Assembly (NCBI RefSeq): GCF_014205215.1
Contig: NZ_JACHNC010000001.1
Span: 6,816,501 to 6,880,500 of the forward strand
Reading direction: 5' to 3'
Origin: Actinoplanes lobatus
GTDB lineage: Bacteria > Actinomycetota > Actinomycetes > Mycobacteriales > Micromonosporaceae
Length of the DNA: 64,000 nt
Positions 50,066 through 59,638 of this stretch are shown here, one piece after another. The position numbers and the translations under genes are program-made. Below the pieces are notes generated by a model. It saw only the letters and a program-made list of their open reading frames with translations, searched no databases and had not been told where the DNA came from. Position 1 is the stretch's first letter. The number at the start of each line of letters is the position of its first letter.

Positions 50066-53000
50066 ATGCACCTCTACCACCCGGTGATGTTCGTGGGGCT
50101 GGGCGGCACCGGCTGCCGGATCGGCGCCGAACTCGAACGCCGGCTCCGTGAGGAACTGTGCGGCCCGGACGGGCTGAAACTGCACGGTCCCGCGTTCGGC
50201 CTGACCGAACTGCGCCCGTTCGAACTGCCGTCGTGCCTGCAATTCGTCTACGCCGACCTGAGCGAGGACGAACTCGGCCAGCTGCGGCGGCGATCGGTGC
50301 CCAACGAGGCGCACTCCGAGGTCGCCGACCGGACGGCCTACTACGCCTACGACCTGCTTCCGCAGTTCCGCAGCTATCCGGAGGTGGCGAAGTTCCTGCG
50401 GGTGAAGGCGGCCGACTTCGTCCGCGACTGGCTGCCGCCCGGTGAGCACGAACCGATGGTGGTGCCGTTGCGCCTGGGCGCCGGGCAGTTGCCGACCGTC
50501 GGGCGGGCCGCCCTGTACGCCACCGTCTCCGATTCGCTCGAGGTGCTGCGGCAGCCGATCATCCGGGCCATCGGGCGGATCACCAACTCGGCGCCCGAGC
50601 TGCGGCTGCTCAACCCGGCCCGGGAGCCGGGCCTGCAGACCGTCGACGTGTTCGTGGCGTTCTCGGTGGCCGGCGGCACCGGCGCCGGCATCTTCTACGA
50701 CTACCTGCACATCGTCGAATCGGCGTTCCGGCAGGCCGGGATCGACGCCAAGATCTACCCACTGGTGCTGATGCCGTCCGCCTTCGAGGCCGGCAGCGGC
50801 GGCGGCCTCAACGCGTCACTCAACGCCGGCCGGGCGCTGCTCGACATGTTCCGCCTCGTCGACGAACTCAACCAGGACCAGCGGGCGCACGGCGACCTGG
50901 GCGGCACCCCGACGGTCCGGGGCCGGCACGTCCGCTACCCGCGTGAGGGCGACGTGCCGATGCGGCTCGGCGCGATGCAGACCGCGTTCCTGTTCAGCAA
51001 GGCGGTCGGGATCGCCCGCGACGACCTGCACCGGTCGATCGTGGCGTTGATCCTGTCGCTGGTCGGGCTGGACGTGCCGGCCGGGGGCCGCGACGCCGGC
51101 GGCCCGGTGTCGTTCGCCGACAGCTTCATCAACGGCGTGGTGGAGCGGCAGAGCATGTCGCCGACCCGGATCGGGTGCAGAGGCGTCTCGACCAGCCTGG
51201 TGGGGTCGTTGACGGTGCCGTTCGACGATCTGGCCGACATGTTCGCCGGGCGGCTGCTCGGCCGCGGGGTCCGCGAGCTGCAGCTGGTGCCGCCCGGCCG
51301 GTCGGAGTCCAACCGGGACCTGATCCGCGAGTTCTTCAACGGCTCGTCGGTCGGGCCGGTGTGGCAGCGGGCCGCCGGCGCCTTCGACGATCCGGCCGCC
51401 GAGCAGGGCATCAAAGGCGCCGCCACGATCCGCGGGATGCTGCGGGAACGTGGCGTCCGGATGGGGGACAGCCTGCAGAACCTGGACCAGACGCTGCTGC
51501 GGACCATGCCCGAACTGGTGCGCGACTTCAACCCGGCGGAAGGGGCGCGGTCGGTCCTGCGGCACGCCGACCTGTTCCGGCTGCGGCGGGTGGTGCTCGG
51601 TGAGGCGGCCCTGGCCGAGAACATCGACCAGCTCGGGGTCCGCGGGGTGATGGACGGCCGGCGGGTGCCGCCGGCCGCGCCGGTGAAGGCGTGGGAGAGC
51701 GACCCGCGGCCACCGCAGCTGATCGAACTGCGGGACCGGATGGGTGGGCTGGTCAAGGCGACGGTCAGTGAGAAGCCGGTCGTCGACACCATCGCCCTGC
51801 AGGACGAGTGGTTCCGGTACCGGGCACGCCGGTTCTGGCATGCCAGCTGGAACGATCACCGGCAGACGTGGCAGCAGCGGCTGACGCGGTTCACCGGGCA
51901 TCTGCGGTCGCTGGCCGAGGAGCTGACCGCGTACGAGCGCGGCTGTGAGGAGGCGTTCAACCGGCGCGCCGAGGAGCTCTACCGGGCACGGGTCGGCGTC
52001 ACCTACCTGCTGCCGCCGCGACAGGACCTGGAGCAGACGTACGCCGAGATGCTGCGCCGCCTGGCCCGCCGCGGCAAGCGGGAGAACGCCACCGAGGGCG
52101 AGATCCTCAACGCGCTGCTCGGCCCGGACGGCTGGGCGAACGCACTCGCCGAGGCGTCGGTGCTCGGCCGCTCCGGCGGCACCGAAGGCCTGCGCAACAT
52201 CCTCGGCCTGCTCAAACAGGAGGTCGCGGGAATCCTGCGCGGCGGCGACCCGGACGAGGTGCCGCTGCTGCCGCACATGAGCAACCTGCTGCGGGTCGCG
52301 GCCAAACGGGCGCAGGACGTGCCGGTGGCCGACAGCGACGTGCAGCAGTTCGTGGGCACCCTGTCCGGGATGCTGCCGGGCGGGTTCATGCCGGAGGGGT
52401 CCGGACGGCTGTCGGTGCTGGTGGTCTACCCGGCGGCGGAGGCCGACGACCTGGTGGAGAAGTGGCTCGGCGGGCAGCTGCGGATCCTCACCCGGCGCGG
52501 CGACAAGCCGGTCCAGTTCCGGGCGGTGCAGACCGAGTCGATCACGGTGGTGCTCACCCGTACCGGGATGGGGATCACCGAGGTGCCGGAGCTGCGGCAG
52601 GTGCTGCTCGACTGGGCCGGGGCGGTACGCGAGCCGAGGGCCGACTCGTTACTGCCGTGGCGGCAGCGACTGGGTTTCGGCGCGGACTGGCTGGCCACCA
52701 CCGAGGCGCACCGGGAGGAGATCCTGCTGCGCCTGCTCTGCGCGGCCTGGAACGGGCAGGTGGAATGCTTCGGCGGCAGTGAATCCCCGGAGCGGATCCG
52801 GATCGCGTTGAGCCGGCGGCCGGACGCCGAGGCCATGGTCCTGGAGCTGGGCGCGTTCGGGCGGGCCTCGTCGTGGGGGAGCGTGCTGCGGCAGTACGAG
52901 ACGTGGACACTCGCCGACGGCGGGGAGATCCGCCTCAACTTCTGCGCCCAGCTGATGGAGTCGATCCCGAACGGATTCACCGAGATCCTCGACGACCCGC

Positions 53001-53230
53001 ACCCGCTCTACTGGGAGCTGGTCGGCATGGCCGACCGGCAGGTGAAGGTGCTCACCGACATGCGGGAACGGATGCCCGCCGGCGCGCGACAGCGCTGCGA
53101 ACAGCTGATCGGTTTCTGGAGCCGGACGTTGCCCGCGGCCCGCCAGCGGACCTTCCTGCGCGAGGCGCCCAACGGCAACTCGCTGATCGCCCTGGAGACC
53201 ACCGTCAAGAACCGGCACGACGAGGCATGA
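50066..53230 (+). CDS. Large tubulin-like GTPase (Tubulin_2-type)
   Basis: 1054 residues. The first 350 form a tubulin/FtsZ-like GTPase: F-V-G-L-G-G-T-G-C-R-I-G at 9-20 for the phosphate loop and the tubulin signature S-V-A-G-G-T-G-A-G near 200-208, followed by a helix. The remaining 700 residues are largely helical and unknown. It belongs to the group of large bacterial tubulin-like proteins found beside VWA proteins; polymerisation has not been shown to my knowledge. The start is 15 bp after the VWA stop; the end overlaps the next start by ATGA. Confidence 0.87.
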   Translation: MHLYHPVMFVGLGGTGCRIGAELERRLREELCGPDGLKLHGPAFGLTELRPFELPSCLQFVYADLSEDELGQLRRRSVPNEAHSEVADRTAYYAYDLLPQFRSYPEVAKFLRVKAADFVRDWLPPGEHEPMVVPLRLGAGQLPTVGRAALYATVSDSLEVLRQPIIRAIGRITNSAPELRLLNPAREPGLQTVDVFVAFSVAGGTGAGIFYDYLHIVESAFRQAGIDAKIYPLVLMPSAFEAGSGGGLNASLNAGRALLDMFRLVDELNQDQRAHGDLGGTPTVRGRHVRYPREGDVPMRLGAMQTAFLFSKAVGIARDDLHRSIVALILSLVGLDVPAGGRDAGGPVSFADSFINGVVERQSMSPTRIGCRGVSTSLVGSLTVPFDDLADMFAGRLLGRGVRELQLVPPGRSESNRDLIREFFNGSSVGPVWQRAAGAFDDPAAEQGIKGAATIRGMLRERGVRMGDSLQNLDQTLLRTMPELVRDFNPAEGARSVLRHADLFRLRRVVLGEAALAENIDQLGVRGVMDGRRVPPAAPVKAWESDPRPPQLIELRDRMGGLVKATVSEKPVVDTIALQDEWFRYRARRFWHASWNDHRQTWQQRLTRFTGHLRSLAEELTAYERGCEEAFNRRAEELYRARVGVTYLLPPRQDLEQTYAEMLRRLARRGKRENATEGEILNALLGPDGWANALAEASVLGRSGGTEGLRNILGLLKQEVAGILRGGDPDEVPLLPHMSNLLRVAAKRAQDVPVADSDVQQFVGTLSGMLPGGFMPEGSGRLSVLVVYPAAEADDLVEKWLGGQLRILTRRGDKPVQFRAVQTESITVVLTRTGMGITEVPELRQVLLDWAGAVREPRADSLLPWRQRLGFGADWLATTEAHREEILLRLLCAAWNGQVECFGGSESPERIRIALSRRPDAEAMVLELGAFGRASSWGSVLRQYETWTLADGGEIRLNFCAQLMESIPNGFTEILDDPHPLYWELVGMADRQVKVLTDMRERMPAGARQRCEQLIGFWSRTLPAARQRTFLREAPNGNSLIALETTVKNRHDEA

Positions 53231-55476
53231 CCCGCGGCCCCGCCGGAGCGGTTCCGGTCATCGACCTGCGGCAGGAGTACGGCGAACTGGTGTCGCGCCG
53301 CGACTTCGGCGACTACGTGCAGCAGCGGGCCGGGTTCCTGCTGCCGCACGACCAGCTCGACGACCACGTCGACGTGAGCGGTGTGGTGGTCGTCGACGAC
53401 GCGGCCGCGCTGCCGGGGCACACCGGCGCCCTGGCGTCGGTGCTCGCGTCGCCGGCGGTCCGGCAGATGCTCTGCGTCGTGGTCGGCACGGCCGAACCGG
53501 ACGGCGGCGCCACGATCGTGTTGCCGTCGGTGCTCAACGGCGAGTTCGTCACGGTGCTGTGGGCAGGTGACCCGAACGGCATCCCGTGGCGGCTCGACGG
53601 TGGCGCGGCATCGCTGGTCCGCGTCGGATCCCCCACCGAGCCACCCCTGGCCGACCTGCTGGAGGCGCTGCGTGCCCGCGAGGTCTTCCAGCGGGTGCTG
53701 GCGACGGCCGCGGCCACGCAGACGCGGGTCGCCGCGCCGGCGGTGCGGTTGCGGTCCGGCCGGATGGGCGCGGGCGTGCTGGCGGCGGTGCAACGGCGGG
53801 CCATGCTCGCGGTGGCCACCGGCGTGGACCCGTACGATCCGCAGCCCGACGCCCCGGCCTCCGATCACGACCTCATCGACGATCTGACCACGATGCAGCG
53901 CCGGTACGTGCCGTCGTCGCACGCCGAACCCGGCGGCCGGGTGCGGGCCGCACGGCAGGCCGCCGAGTCCACGGTGGCCGCTGTCGAGCAGGCCGTCACC
54001 GCGGCGGTCCGCCCGTGGGCGGTGTGGGCGCCGTTCGCCGGCGCGCCGGTGTCGAGGCTCGCGGCGGCCGCCGCCGGGCATCTCGGCGACTACCGGACCG
54101 TGCTGGCCGACCTGTTCCAGCGTCTCGACCAGTGCGGAGACGATCAGCGGCGGGCGGAGCTGCGGCGCGAGGGCATCGAGCTGCCGACGGTCACGATCAC
54201 CGCGGCGATGGCCACCGACGACGTACGCCGTGCCGTGCACCGTTCCCTGGAATCCGGGCGCGGCCTGGAACAGACGGTCCGGCCGTTGCGGGCGGCGGCC
54301 GCCCGGATGCTGCCGATGGGCAGCGCCGCCCGGCGGCCCGACCTGGACCGGGCGGTGGAGCCGATCACCGCGCTGCCACCGATGCCCGGCGGGTTCGGCA
54401 GCGCGCTGGTTCCGCTGCTGATCCTGCTGGCGCCGCTGCTCGCCGGGCGGGTGGGCGGGATCGCCGCGGTGCTGCTGCTGATCCTGGGCGCCGGGCTGCT
54501 GCGGGCCAAACGCCGGCACCTCGGGGTGTCGCCGCCCGAGCCGGGCCGGGACCTGGGCAGGGTGCTGACCGTGCTGCTGCTCGCCACCTCCGGACTGGTG
54601 GCCGGGGAGCTGCTGCGGCTGTCGGGAGTGCTCTGGCCGTACCCCTTGATCGGGGTTGGGGTCGGTCTGGTCCTGGCTCTGATCACCCCGATGTTGTGGT
54701 GGGCGCTGGTGGCCCGCCGCTGGCATGCCCATGTCGGTGTGCCCGGCATGTTGCGTCCCGCGCTGCACGGCCTGGACGGCGTCTGTCACGACACCATCAC
54801 CGAGTGGGCGGTGACCGAGGACCGTCGCCGTGCCTCCGACCTGCTGCGGGCCACCGCCGCGGCGCTCGACGCGGTCGCCGGGGTGCTCCGCGACGGCGCC
54901 GCGAAACTGCCGTCCGAGATGGCCGCGCATCTCAGCGGGCGCGCGGTGGCCGCGGTGCGGCAGGATCTGACAGCCCTGGTACGGATGTGCATGCAGGCAC
55001 GCTGGCCGGAAGCCGCCGCCGGTGACCTGTCCGGGATGGCCGAACGTAACGAGCGCCGGTCCGGTGAGCTGCTCACCGAATACGAGCGGCACCTGCACCG
55101 GTGGGGTGTGCAGGAGCCGCCGCCCGGCTGGCCGGCCCGCCCGGAAGCCGACCAGCTCACCTGGTGGCAGGACGGCAACGGCCTGCGCGACGCCGTGTTC
55201 GCCGACGGCCAGCCGGTCCAGTTGCTCTGCGGCGACCAGCAGACCAGCCTGCTCAGCCGGGACCCGCACCGGGCCGCGACGATCCGGTTCGCGCCGCGGC
55301 ACGCCCGCTCCACATTCACCGAACGTGACCACGACGATCAGGGCGGCTACCCGCCGGTGCCGGCGGCCACCCTGGCGGACGTGGTGTGGACCGGCACCGG
55401 CACCGCCGCTGGGCTGCTGCATCTCGTGCCGTTGCGGTCCGGGGTCCGCTACGTCCAGTCCGAAGGGGGAAGCTGA
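53227..55476 (+). CDS. Large protein with central four-TM region, cluster component
   Basis: 749 residues from the ATG that overlaps the tubulin-like stop. The N-terminal 380 residues are soluble, with V-I-D-L-R-Q-E-Y at the start and helical segments later. Helices cluster at about 390-500 (L-V-P-L-L-I-L-L-A-P-L-L, V-A-A-V-L-L-L-I-L). The C-terminal about 250 residues are soluble again and end with strands (L-L-H-L-V-P-L-R-S-G). No known domain. It could hold the tubulin-like protein at the membrane. Confidence 0.75.
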   Translation: MTRGPAGAVPVIDLRQEYGELVSRRDFGDYVQQRAGFLLPHDQLDDHVDVSGVVVVDDAAALPGHTGALASVLASPAVRQMLCVVVGTAEPDGGATIVLPSVLNGEFVTVLWAGDPNGIPWRLDGGAASLVRVGSPTEPPLADLLEALRAREVFQRVLATAAATQTRVAAPAVRLRSGRMGAGVLAAVQRRAMLAVATGVDPYDPQPDAPASDHDLIDDLTTMQRRYVPSSHAEPGGRVRAARQAAESTVAAVEQAVTAAVRPWAVWAPFAGAPVSRLAAAAAGHLGDYRTVLADLFQRLDQCGDDQRRAELRREGIELPTVTITAAMATDDVRRAVHRSLESGRGLEQTVRPLRAAAARMLPMGSAARRPDLDRAVEPITALPPMPGGFGSALVPLLILLAPLLAGRVGGIAAVLLLILGAGLLRAKRRHLGVSPPEPGRDLGRVLTVLLLATSGLVAGELLRLSGVLWPYPLIGVGVGLVLALITPMLWWALVARRWHAHVGVPGMLRPALHGLDGVCHDTITEWAVTEDRRRASDLLRATAAALDAVAGVLRDGAAKLPSEMAAHLSGRAVAAVRQDLTALVRMCMQARWPEAAAGDLSGMAERNERRSGELLTEYERHLHRWGVQEPPPGWPARPEADQLTWWQDGNGLRDAVFADGQPVQLLCGDQQTSLLSRDPHRAATIRFAPRHARSTFTERDHDDQGGYPPVPAATLADVVWTGTGTAAGLLHLVPLRSGVRYVQSEGGS

Positions 55477-57401
55477 TGGTCGACACGGTGCGTGACCAGA
55501 CGTTGGATTTCCTCACCCCCGCAGGCGACGAGATCCGGTGGAACGTCCGGCCCGACCGGTCGACGGCGCCACGCCCGGCCCACCGGTCCGCCGTCATCGA
55601 ACGGGTGGTGCTGGTCCGCGGCAGCGACCAGCCGCTGATCCAGCGCAGACTGGACCCGCGGGCGGATCCGCACCGGCTCGACACCGAGATCGCGGCCGGT
55701 CTGCGACTGGCCCGCCGCCACCCCGAGAACGGCTACCCGGCGGTGCTGCCGCGGATGCTCGGCTACCGGGCCGACATCGACGAACCGTACGTGCTCTGGC
55801 AGCCCCCACCCGTCACCGAGGTCGGACAGGTGGCCGCCCGGCTCGGTAACGACGCCATCGACCGGGTGCTGTGCGACCTGCTCACCGGGCTGGCGCACCT
55901 GGCCGCCGCCGGGATCGTGCACCGGGGCATCAACGCGGCGCGGGTGCGGTGGACCGGCGAGGGCGCGATGATCGCCGGCCTGCCGGTCGCCGCGTTCGCC
56001 GGCGACACCCGCACCGGGACCGGCCGCGAACCGTGGGCGTCGGCCGAACAGGTGCGCGGAATCGGCCGGGCCGACCCGCGCGACGACGTGTGGAGCGCCG
56101 CCGTACTGCTGGGGGAACTCCTCGGCCTCGACGGCGACTCGTACCGGGAGCGGCTGGGCCCCCGCTACGCGGTGCTGCTCGGCGACGCGCTGGCGCCCCG
56201 GGCCGCGCAACGCCCCACCGCCGCCGAGCTGCTGCGGACATTGAGCTGGCCGGTGCCGGTGCTGGAAACCTCACCGTTGGACAGCGGCCGGGAACAGTAC
56301 GGGCGGATCGGGGAGAGCCGGACCCGTACCGCCGCACCCGCCGCGCGGCCACCGCAACGGCGCCGCCGCTGGTTCTGGTCCATCGGGCGTGGCAGCGCGG
56401 GCCCCGCCACCCGGGACTGCTATCTCTGCCTCGACCCGGTGTCCTGGGCCGAGACCGACCTGTTCATCTGGACCGACAAGGGATACAAGCCACTCGACCT
56501 GGGCGCCGCGGGACCGCAGCACCGCCGGGAGTACCGGCTGCGGCAGGCGTTCCGCCGCTGCCCGAACCGGACCGGCGAGATCGGCCCGCACTATCTGCCG
56601 GCCGCCTACCTGCGCAGCGGGTCACCGATCAACATCGGCCTGATCGGTGACACGGCGGCGGGCAAGACCCATCTGCTGGCCGGGATCATGCAGGAGATCG
56701 AGAGCGGTGTGCTCGGCGACTTCGGGATCATGACCAGCGCCGTCGACATCGCCTGGCACGACGACTTCCGCCAGTCCCGGATGAACCGGCTGTACCGAGA
56801 CGGCGAAGTGCTGGAACACACCCGGCCGGTGGACACCGTCGACTTCGCCGACGGGCTGATCCTCGGCACCGGAACCCGGGAACGCCCGATGATGTTCTTC
56901 GACATCGCCGGCGAGATGCTGCAACCCGGCCGTCGCCAGAGCCGGGCCACCCAGTTCCTCGCCGCCGCCGACGCGCTGATCTTCGTGGCCGACCCCGTCC
57001 GCCCCGACCCGGACACCACGTTCGAGGCGGTCATCGACCGGCTCGCGCACCGGCGCGGACCCGACGGGCTGCTGGACATCCCCTCGGTCGTGGTGGTCAC
57101 CAAATCCGACCTGCTGCGCTTCGAGGAGCCGGTGGACCGCTGGATCCGGGCCCGCCGCGCCGACGGCCCGGCCGAGAGCCGCGACGTGTACGCCTACCTG
57201 CACCAGCGGGGCCGGACCGCCCAGCTGGCGCCGGTGCACCGGATCCGCCGGTGCACGCTGCATTTCGCCTCGGCGACCGGAGGCCGTGACCGGGGCGGCC
57301 GCTACCCGCACGGCGCCCGCCCACAGCGTTGCGCCGAGCCGCTCATCTCGCTGCTCGCGATGCTGGGCGCCCTGCCGGCCCGTAGAGACGGGGACGGTTG
57401 A
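55476..57401 (+). CDS. Pseudokinase fused to a GTPase with a zinc-ribbon-like link
   Basis: 641 residues; its ATG shares one base with the previous TGA. Residues about 20-270 look like a protein kinase fold with lost catalysis: H-R-G-I-N in place of H-R-D-x-x-x-x-N and no D-F-G. A C-Y-L-C motif lies near 315 with a further Cys (R-R-C-P-N) downstream. The GTPase follows: Walker A G-D-T-A-A-G-K-T near 390, D-I-A-G-E near 475 as switch 2, T-K-S-D near 541 as the guanine-specific motif. I recall a family called double-GTPase 2 with this kind of GTPase; the assignment is tentative. Probably the switch of the system. Confidence 0.83.
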   Translation: MVDTVRDQTLDFLTPAGDEIRWNVRPDRSTAPRPAHRSAVIERVVLVRGSDQPLIQRRLDPRADPHRLDTEIAAGLRLARRHPENGYPAVLPRMLGYRADIDEPYVLWQPPPVTEVGQVAARLGNDAIDRVLCDLLTGLAHLAAAGIVHRGINAARVRWTGEGAMIAGLPVAAFAGDTRTGTGREPWASAEQVRGIGRADPRDDVWSAAVLLGELLGLDGDSYRERLGPRYAVLLGDALAPRAAQRPTAAELLRTLSWPVPVLETSPLDSGREQYGRIGESRTRTAAPAARPPQRRRRWFWSIGRGSAGPATRDCYLCLDPVSWAETDLFIWTDKGYKPLDLGAAGPQHRREYRLRQAFRRCPNRTGEIGPHYLPAAYLRSGSPINIGLIGDTAAGKTHLLAGIMQEIESGVLGDFGIMTSAVDIAWHDDFRQSRMNRLYRDGEVLEHTRPVDTVDFADGLILGTGTRERPMMFFDIAGEMLQPGRRQSRATQFLAAADALIFVADPVRPDPDTTFEAVIDRLAHRRGPDGLLDIPSVVVVTKSDLLRFEEPVDRWIRARRADGPAESRDVYAYLHQRGRTAQLAPVHRIRRCTLHFASATGGRDRGGRYPHGARPQRCAEPLISLLAMLGALPARRDGDG

Positions 57402-58288
57402 TGCCGGCACGCGTCGATCTGCTGGTCTTCGAGTGGGCGCCCCGACTGCCGGGCGGCGGCAGCGGGCTGGGCCTGGTCGAGTCCACGTTGCCCGCCGACC
57501 AGCGGCAGGTCTGGGCCGAGCGGCTGGAGCGGCGGGTGTCCGTGCCGTCCGGCGGCGCCGGGCCGAGCACCTGCTATCTACGGTACGGCGACCAGGCGGC
57601 GCTGCTGCACCGGTCCCCGGTCCGTGACGTCCACAACCGGTGGGCGTCCAGCACCCAGGTGCTGATCGGGCCGCCGTCGGTGATCACCATGCGGCGGGCC
57701 GTCGCCCTGCGCCCGGACCGGGCTCCGCAGCGTCTCGACCAGCCGGCCGACGGCTATCCGCGGTCGTGGGCCGACGCCAGCGACACCGGCGCGGACCTCG
57801 ACCGGCAGGCCCGCCCGCACCGCGGGGAGGCTACTGTGCTGGTGGCCGAGCTGAGCCGGGCCCGCCCGCACGGCTGGGCGGTACGGGCGGGCGACATCGA
57901 CCCGCGGGCGTTGTTGTGGACGGTCGCCGCCTGCCTCGGCGACATGGAGTTCTCCACCCGGGAAACCGAGATCACCGACCCCGAGCTGCCCACCCTGGTC
58001 TTCGTCAACGGCCCACCGGCCCGGTCCAGCGTCGGCACGGCCCGCCACTGGGTCGACCTGGGCACCGCGACCGACCTGCCCGCCCGGGACCTGGCGATCG
58101 CCGCGGACCTCGTCGAGACCCACACCGGGCGTCGCGGCGGCACGAGCTCGCGGACCCGTGACGTCGGCACGGCCAAGGTCACCGGGCCGGCGCCGGCGCC
58201 GGCCGCGTTCCCGCTGCACCTGCTGATGCTCGCCGCCTGGTGGGCCGCGGTCGCGATCCTGCTCACGGTACTGAGCGCCGGTTCATGA
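57401..58288 (+). CDS. Tail-anchored GTPase-associated protein (GAP1-like)
   Basis: 295 residues, start overlapping the previous stop by one base (TGATG). The N-terminal about 250 residues are soluble with L-L-V-F-E-W-A-P, R-R-V-S-V-P-S-G-G and S-T-Q-V-L-I-G-P. A single helix near 268-291 (L-L-M-L-A-A-W-W-A-A-V-A-I-L-L) ends the protein, so it is anchored by its tail with the domain in the cytoplasm. By position next to the GTPase it resembles proteins called GTPase-associated protein 1; confidence in this name is modest. Confidence 0.7.
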   Translation: MPARVDLLVFEWAPRLPGGGSGLGLVESTLPADQRQVWAERLERRVSVPSGGAGPSTCYLRYGDQAALLHRSPVRDVHNRWASSTQVLIGPPSVITMRRAVALRPDRAPQRLDQPADGYPRSWADASDTGADLDRQARPHRGEATVLVAELSRARPHGWAVRAGDIDPRALLWTVAACLGDMEFSTRETEITDPELPTLVFVNGPPARSSVGTARHWVDLGTATDLPARDLAIAADLVETHTGRRGGTSSRTRDVGTAKVTGPAPAPAAFPLHLLMLAAWWAAVAILLTVLSAGS

Positions 58289-59475
58289 ACCCCGCCACCC
58301 CACACCGGTCGCTGCTGTCCCCGCGTGCCGATCCGGGCGACCTGCTCACCGCGGTGCTGCCGGCGGTGAGCATCCTGGTGCTGGGGGCGATCATGCCGGC
58401 CGCATCGGCGCCGCAGATGTTGCTGGTGGCTCTCGGCGTGGGCGGCTGCGGATACCTGATGTCGATGGCGACCCTGGACCGGCATGCCGTGCCGGCGGCC
58501 CGCCTGCGGGCGGTGATCTCCATCTTCACCGTCCTGGCCGCGTCCGGGCTGGTGCTGCGGACGTTCACCGGCGGCGGCACGACCCGGGAATGGCTGATCT
58601 ACGGGCTCGGCATGCTGTCCTTCCTCGTCGCCGCGGAGATCGGGGCACGCTGCGGCGACCGGCCGAACACCGCGGCCATGGCGGTCACCCTGGTGGTCGT
58701 GCTGGCCGGGCTGACCGTTCCGCTGTGGCACGGCGAGACGGCCTGCGCGAACGGCAGCGGCTGTGTCGCGCCGCTGCCGCCGATCACGCTGGGGATGGCG
58801 TTCCTGCTGGCGGCCGGGCTGGCCACCGACATGATCCGGCCCGTCCTCGCCGACCTGGCGGTGGCCGTCACGCTGCCGACCGTCACGGTCCTGGCCAGCC
58901 TGCGTGACCGTGCCACCGTGGTCCTGCTCGGCCCGGTCCTGTTCGCGGTGATGCTGGCCGGCCTGGCGTCGGCCCCGCCGGCCGGCCGGGCCGCACGACG
59001 CCGGCTGCTGGTGCTGCTCGCCGCGGTTCCGGCGGCGCTGGTGGCCGGTGTGGAGGCGATGGCCGCGCTGCTGCGGCTTCTGCGCGTGGCGGCGCCGGCG
59101 CCTCCCGCGTACGGGCCGGGGCTGCTCGGCCGCGGTGGCCCGCTGCCGCTGCCGCTGGAACCGTTCGGCCGTGTCCTGGTCGTGCTGCTGGTGGCGGTGC
59201 TGCTGTGGAACGTGATCCACCTCTGCGCCACGGTCCGGCGGCGCCGGCCGGGGTTCCCGGCGCTGCTGGCCGCCGGGGTGGCGGCCCACCTGGTCGTCTC
59301 GTTCGCGGTGCCGTGCCTGGCCTGGGCCGGGCTGCCGGCGCCGCCGGGGCTGAGGACGTTGCCGCCGGCGGCCGACGGCCTGAGTTTCCTGGTCGCCTTC
59401 GCCGAACTGGGCCTGCTGATCGGGGCGGCCACCCCACCGAGGACCGCGACCGGATCGGTGGCCGACCGCGGCTGA
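58285..59475 (+). CDS. Polytopic membrane protein, last gene of the tubulin-GTPase operon
   Basis: 396 residues with about eleven hydrophobic helices and short loops. ATGA overlap with the previous gene. No transporter motif is recognisable. The dense membrane content and tight coupling suggest it forms the membrane core of the machine. Confidence 0.75.
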   Translation: MNPATPHRSLLSPRADPGDLLTAVLPAVSILVLGAIMPAASAPQMLLVALGVGGCGYLMSMATLDRHAVPAARLRAVISIFTVLAASGLVLRTFTGGGTTREWLIYGLGMLSFLVAAEIGARCGDRPNTAAMAVTLVVVLAGLTVPLWHGETACANGSGCVAPLPPITLGMAFLLAAGLATDMIRPVLADLAVAVTLPTVTVLASLRDRATVVLLGPVLFAVMLAGLASAPPAGRAARRRLLVLLAAVPAALVAGVEAMAALLRLLRVAAPAPPAYGPGLLGRGGPLPLPLEPFGRVLVVLLVAVLLWNVIHLCATVRRRRPGFPALLAAGVAAHLVVSFAVPCLAWAGLPAPPGLRTLPPAADGLSFLVAFAELGLLIGAATPPRTATGSVADRG

Positions 59476-59581
59476 GGTCTGGTCTGCCCACTCGCACGCT
59501 TCCCGACCGGGTTCAGGCTCGACCGCCCAGCCCATCACGAGCCGCTGGCCGCCTCGGTTCGGCACACGCAGAACTGTGAAC

Positions 59582-59629
59582 CGGGTCCGCCGTCGAGCCG
59601 ATGAGATCGAGCGGCCGGCGGCGGACCCG
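59582..59629. terminator. Bidirectional hairpin between convergent operons
   Basis: CGGGTCCGCCG (59582-59592) pairs perfectly with CGGCGGACCCG (59619-59629) over a 26-base loop, just before the converging acyltransferase stop. Confidence 0.6.
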
Positions 59630-59638
59630 TGACCCGGG

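Noticed and set aside
53008..55422. Minus-strand open frame of 804 aa
   Set aside because: Antisense of the four-TM cluster protein; His/Gln/Arg-rich, no start signal, no domain.
55476..57401. Active Ser/Thr kinase
   Set aside because: The catalytic Asp of H-R-D and the D-F-G motif are absent.
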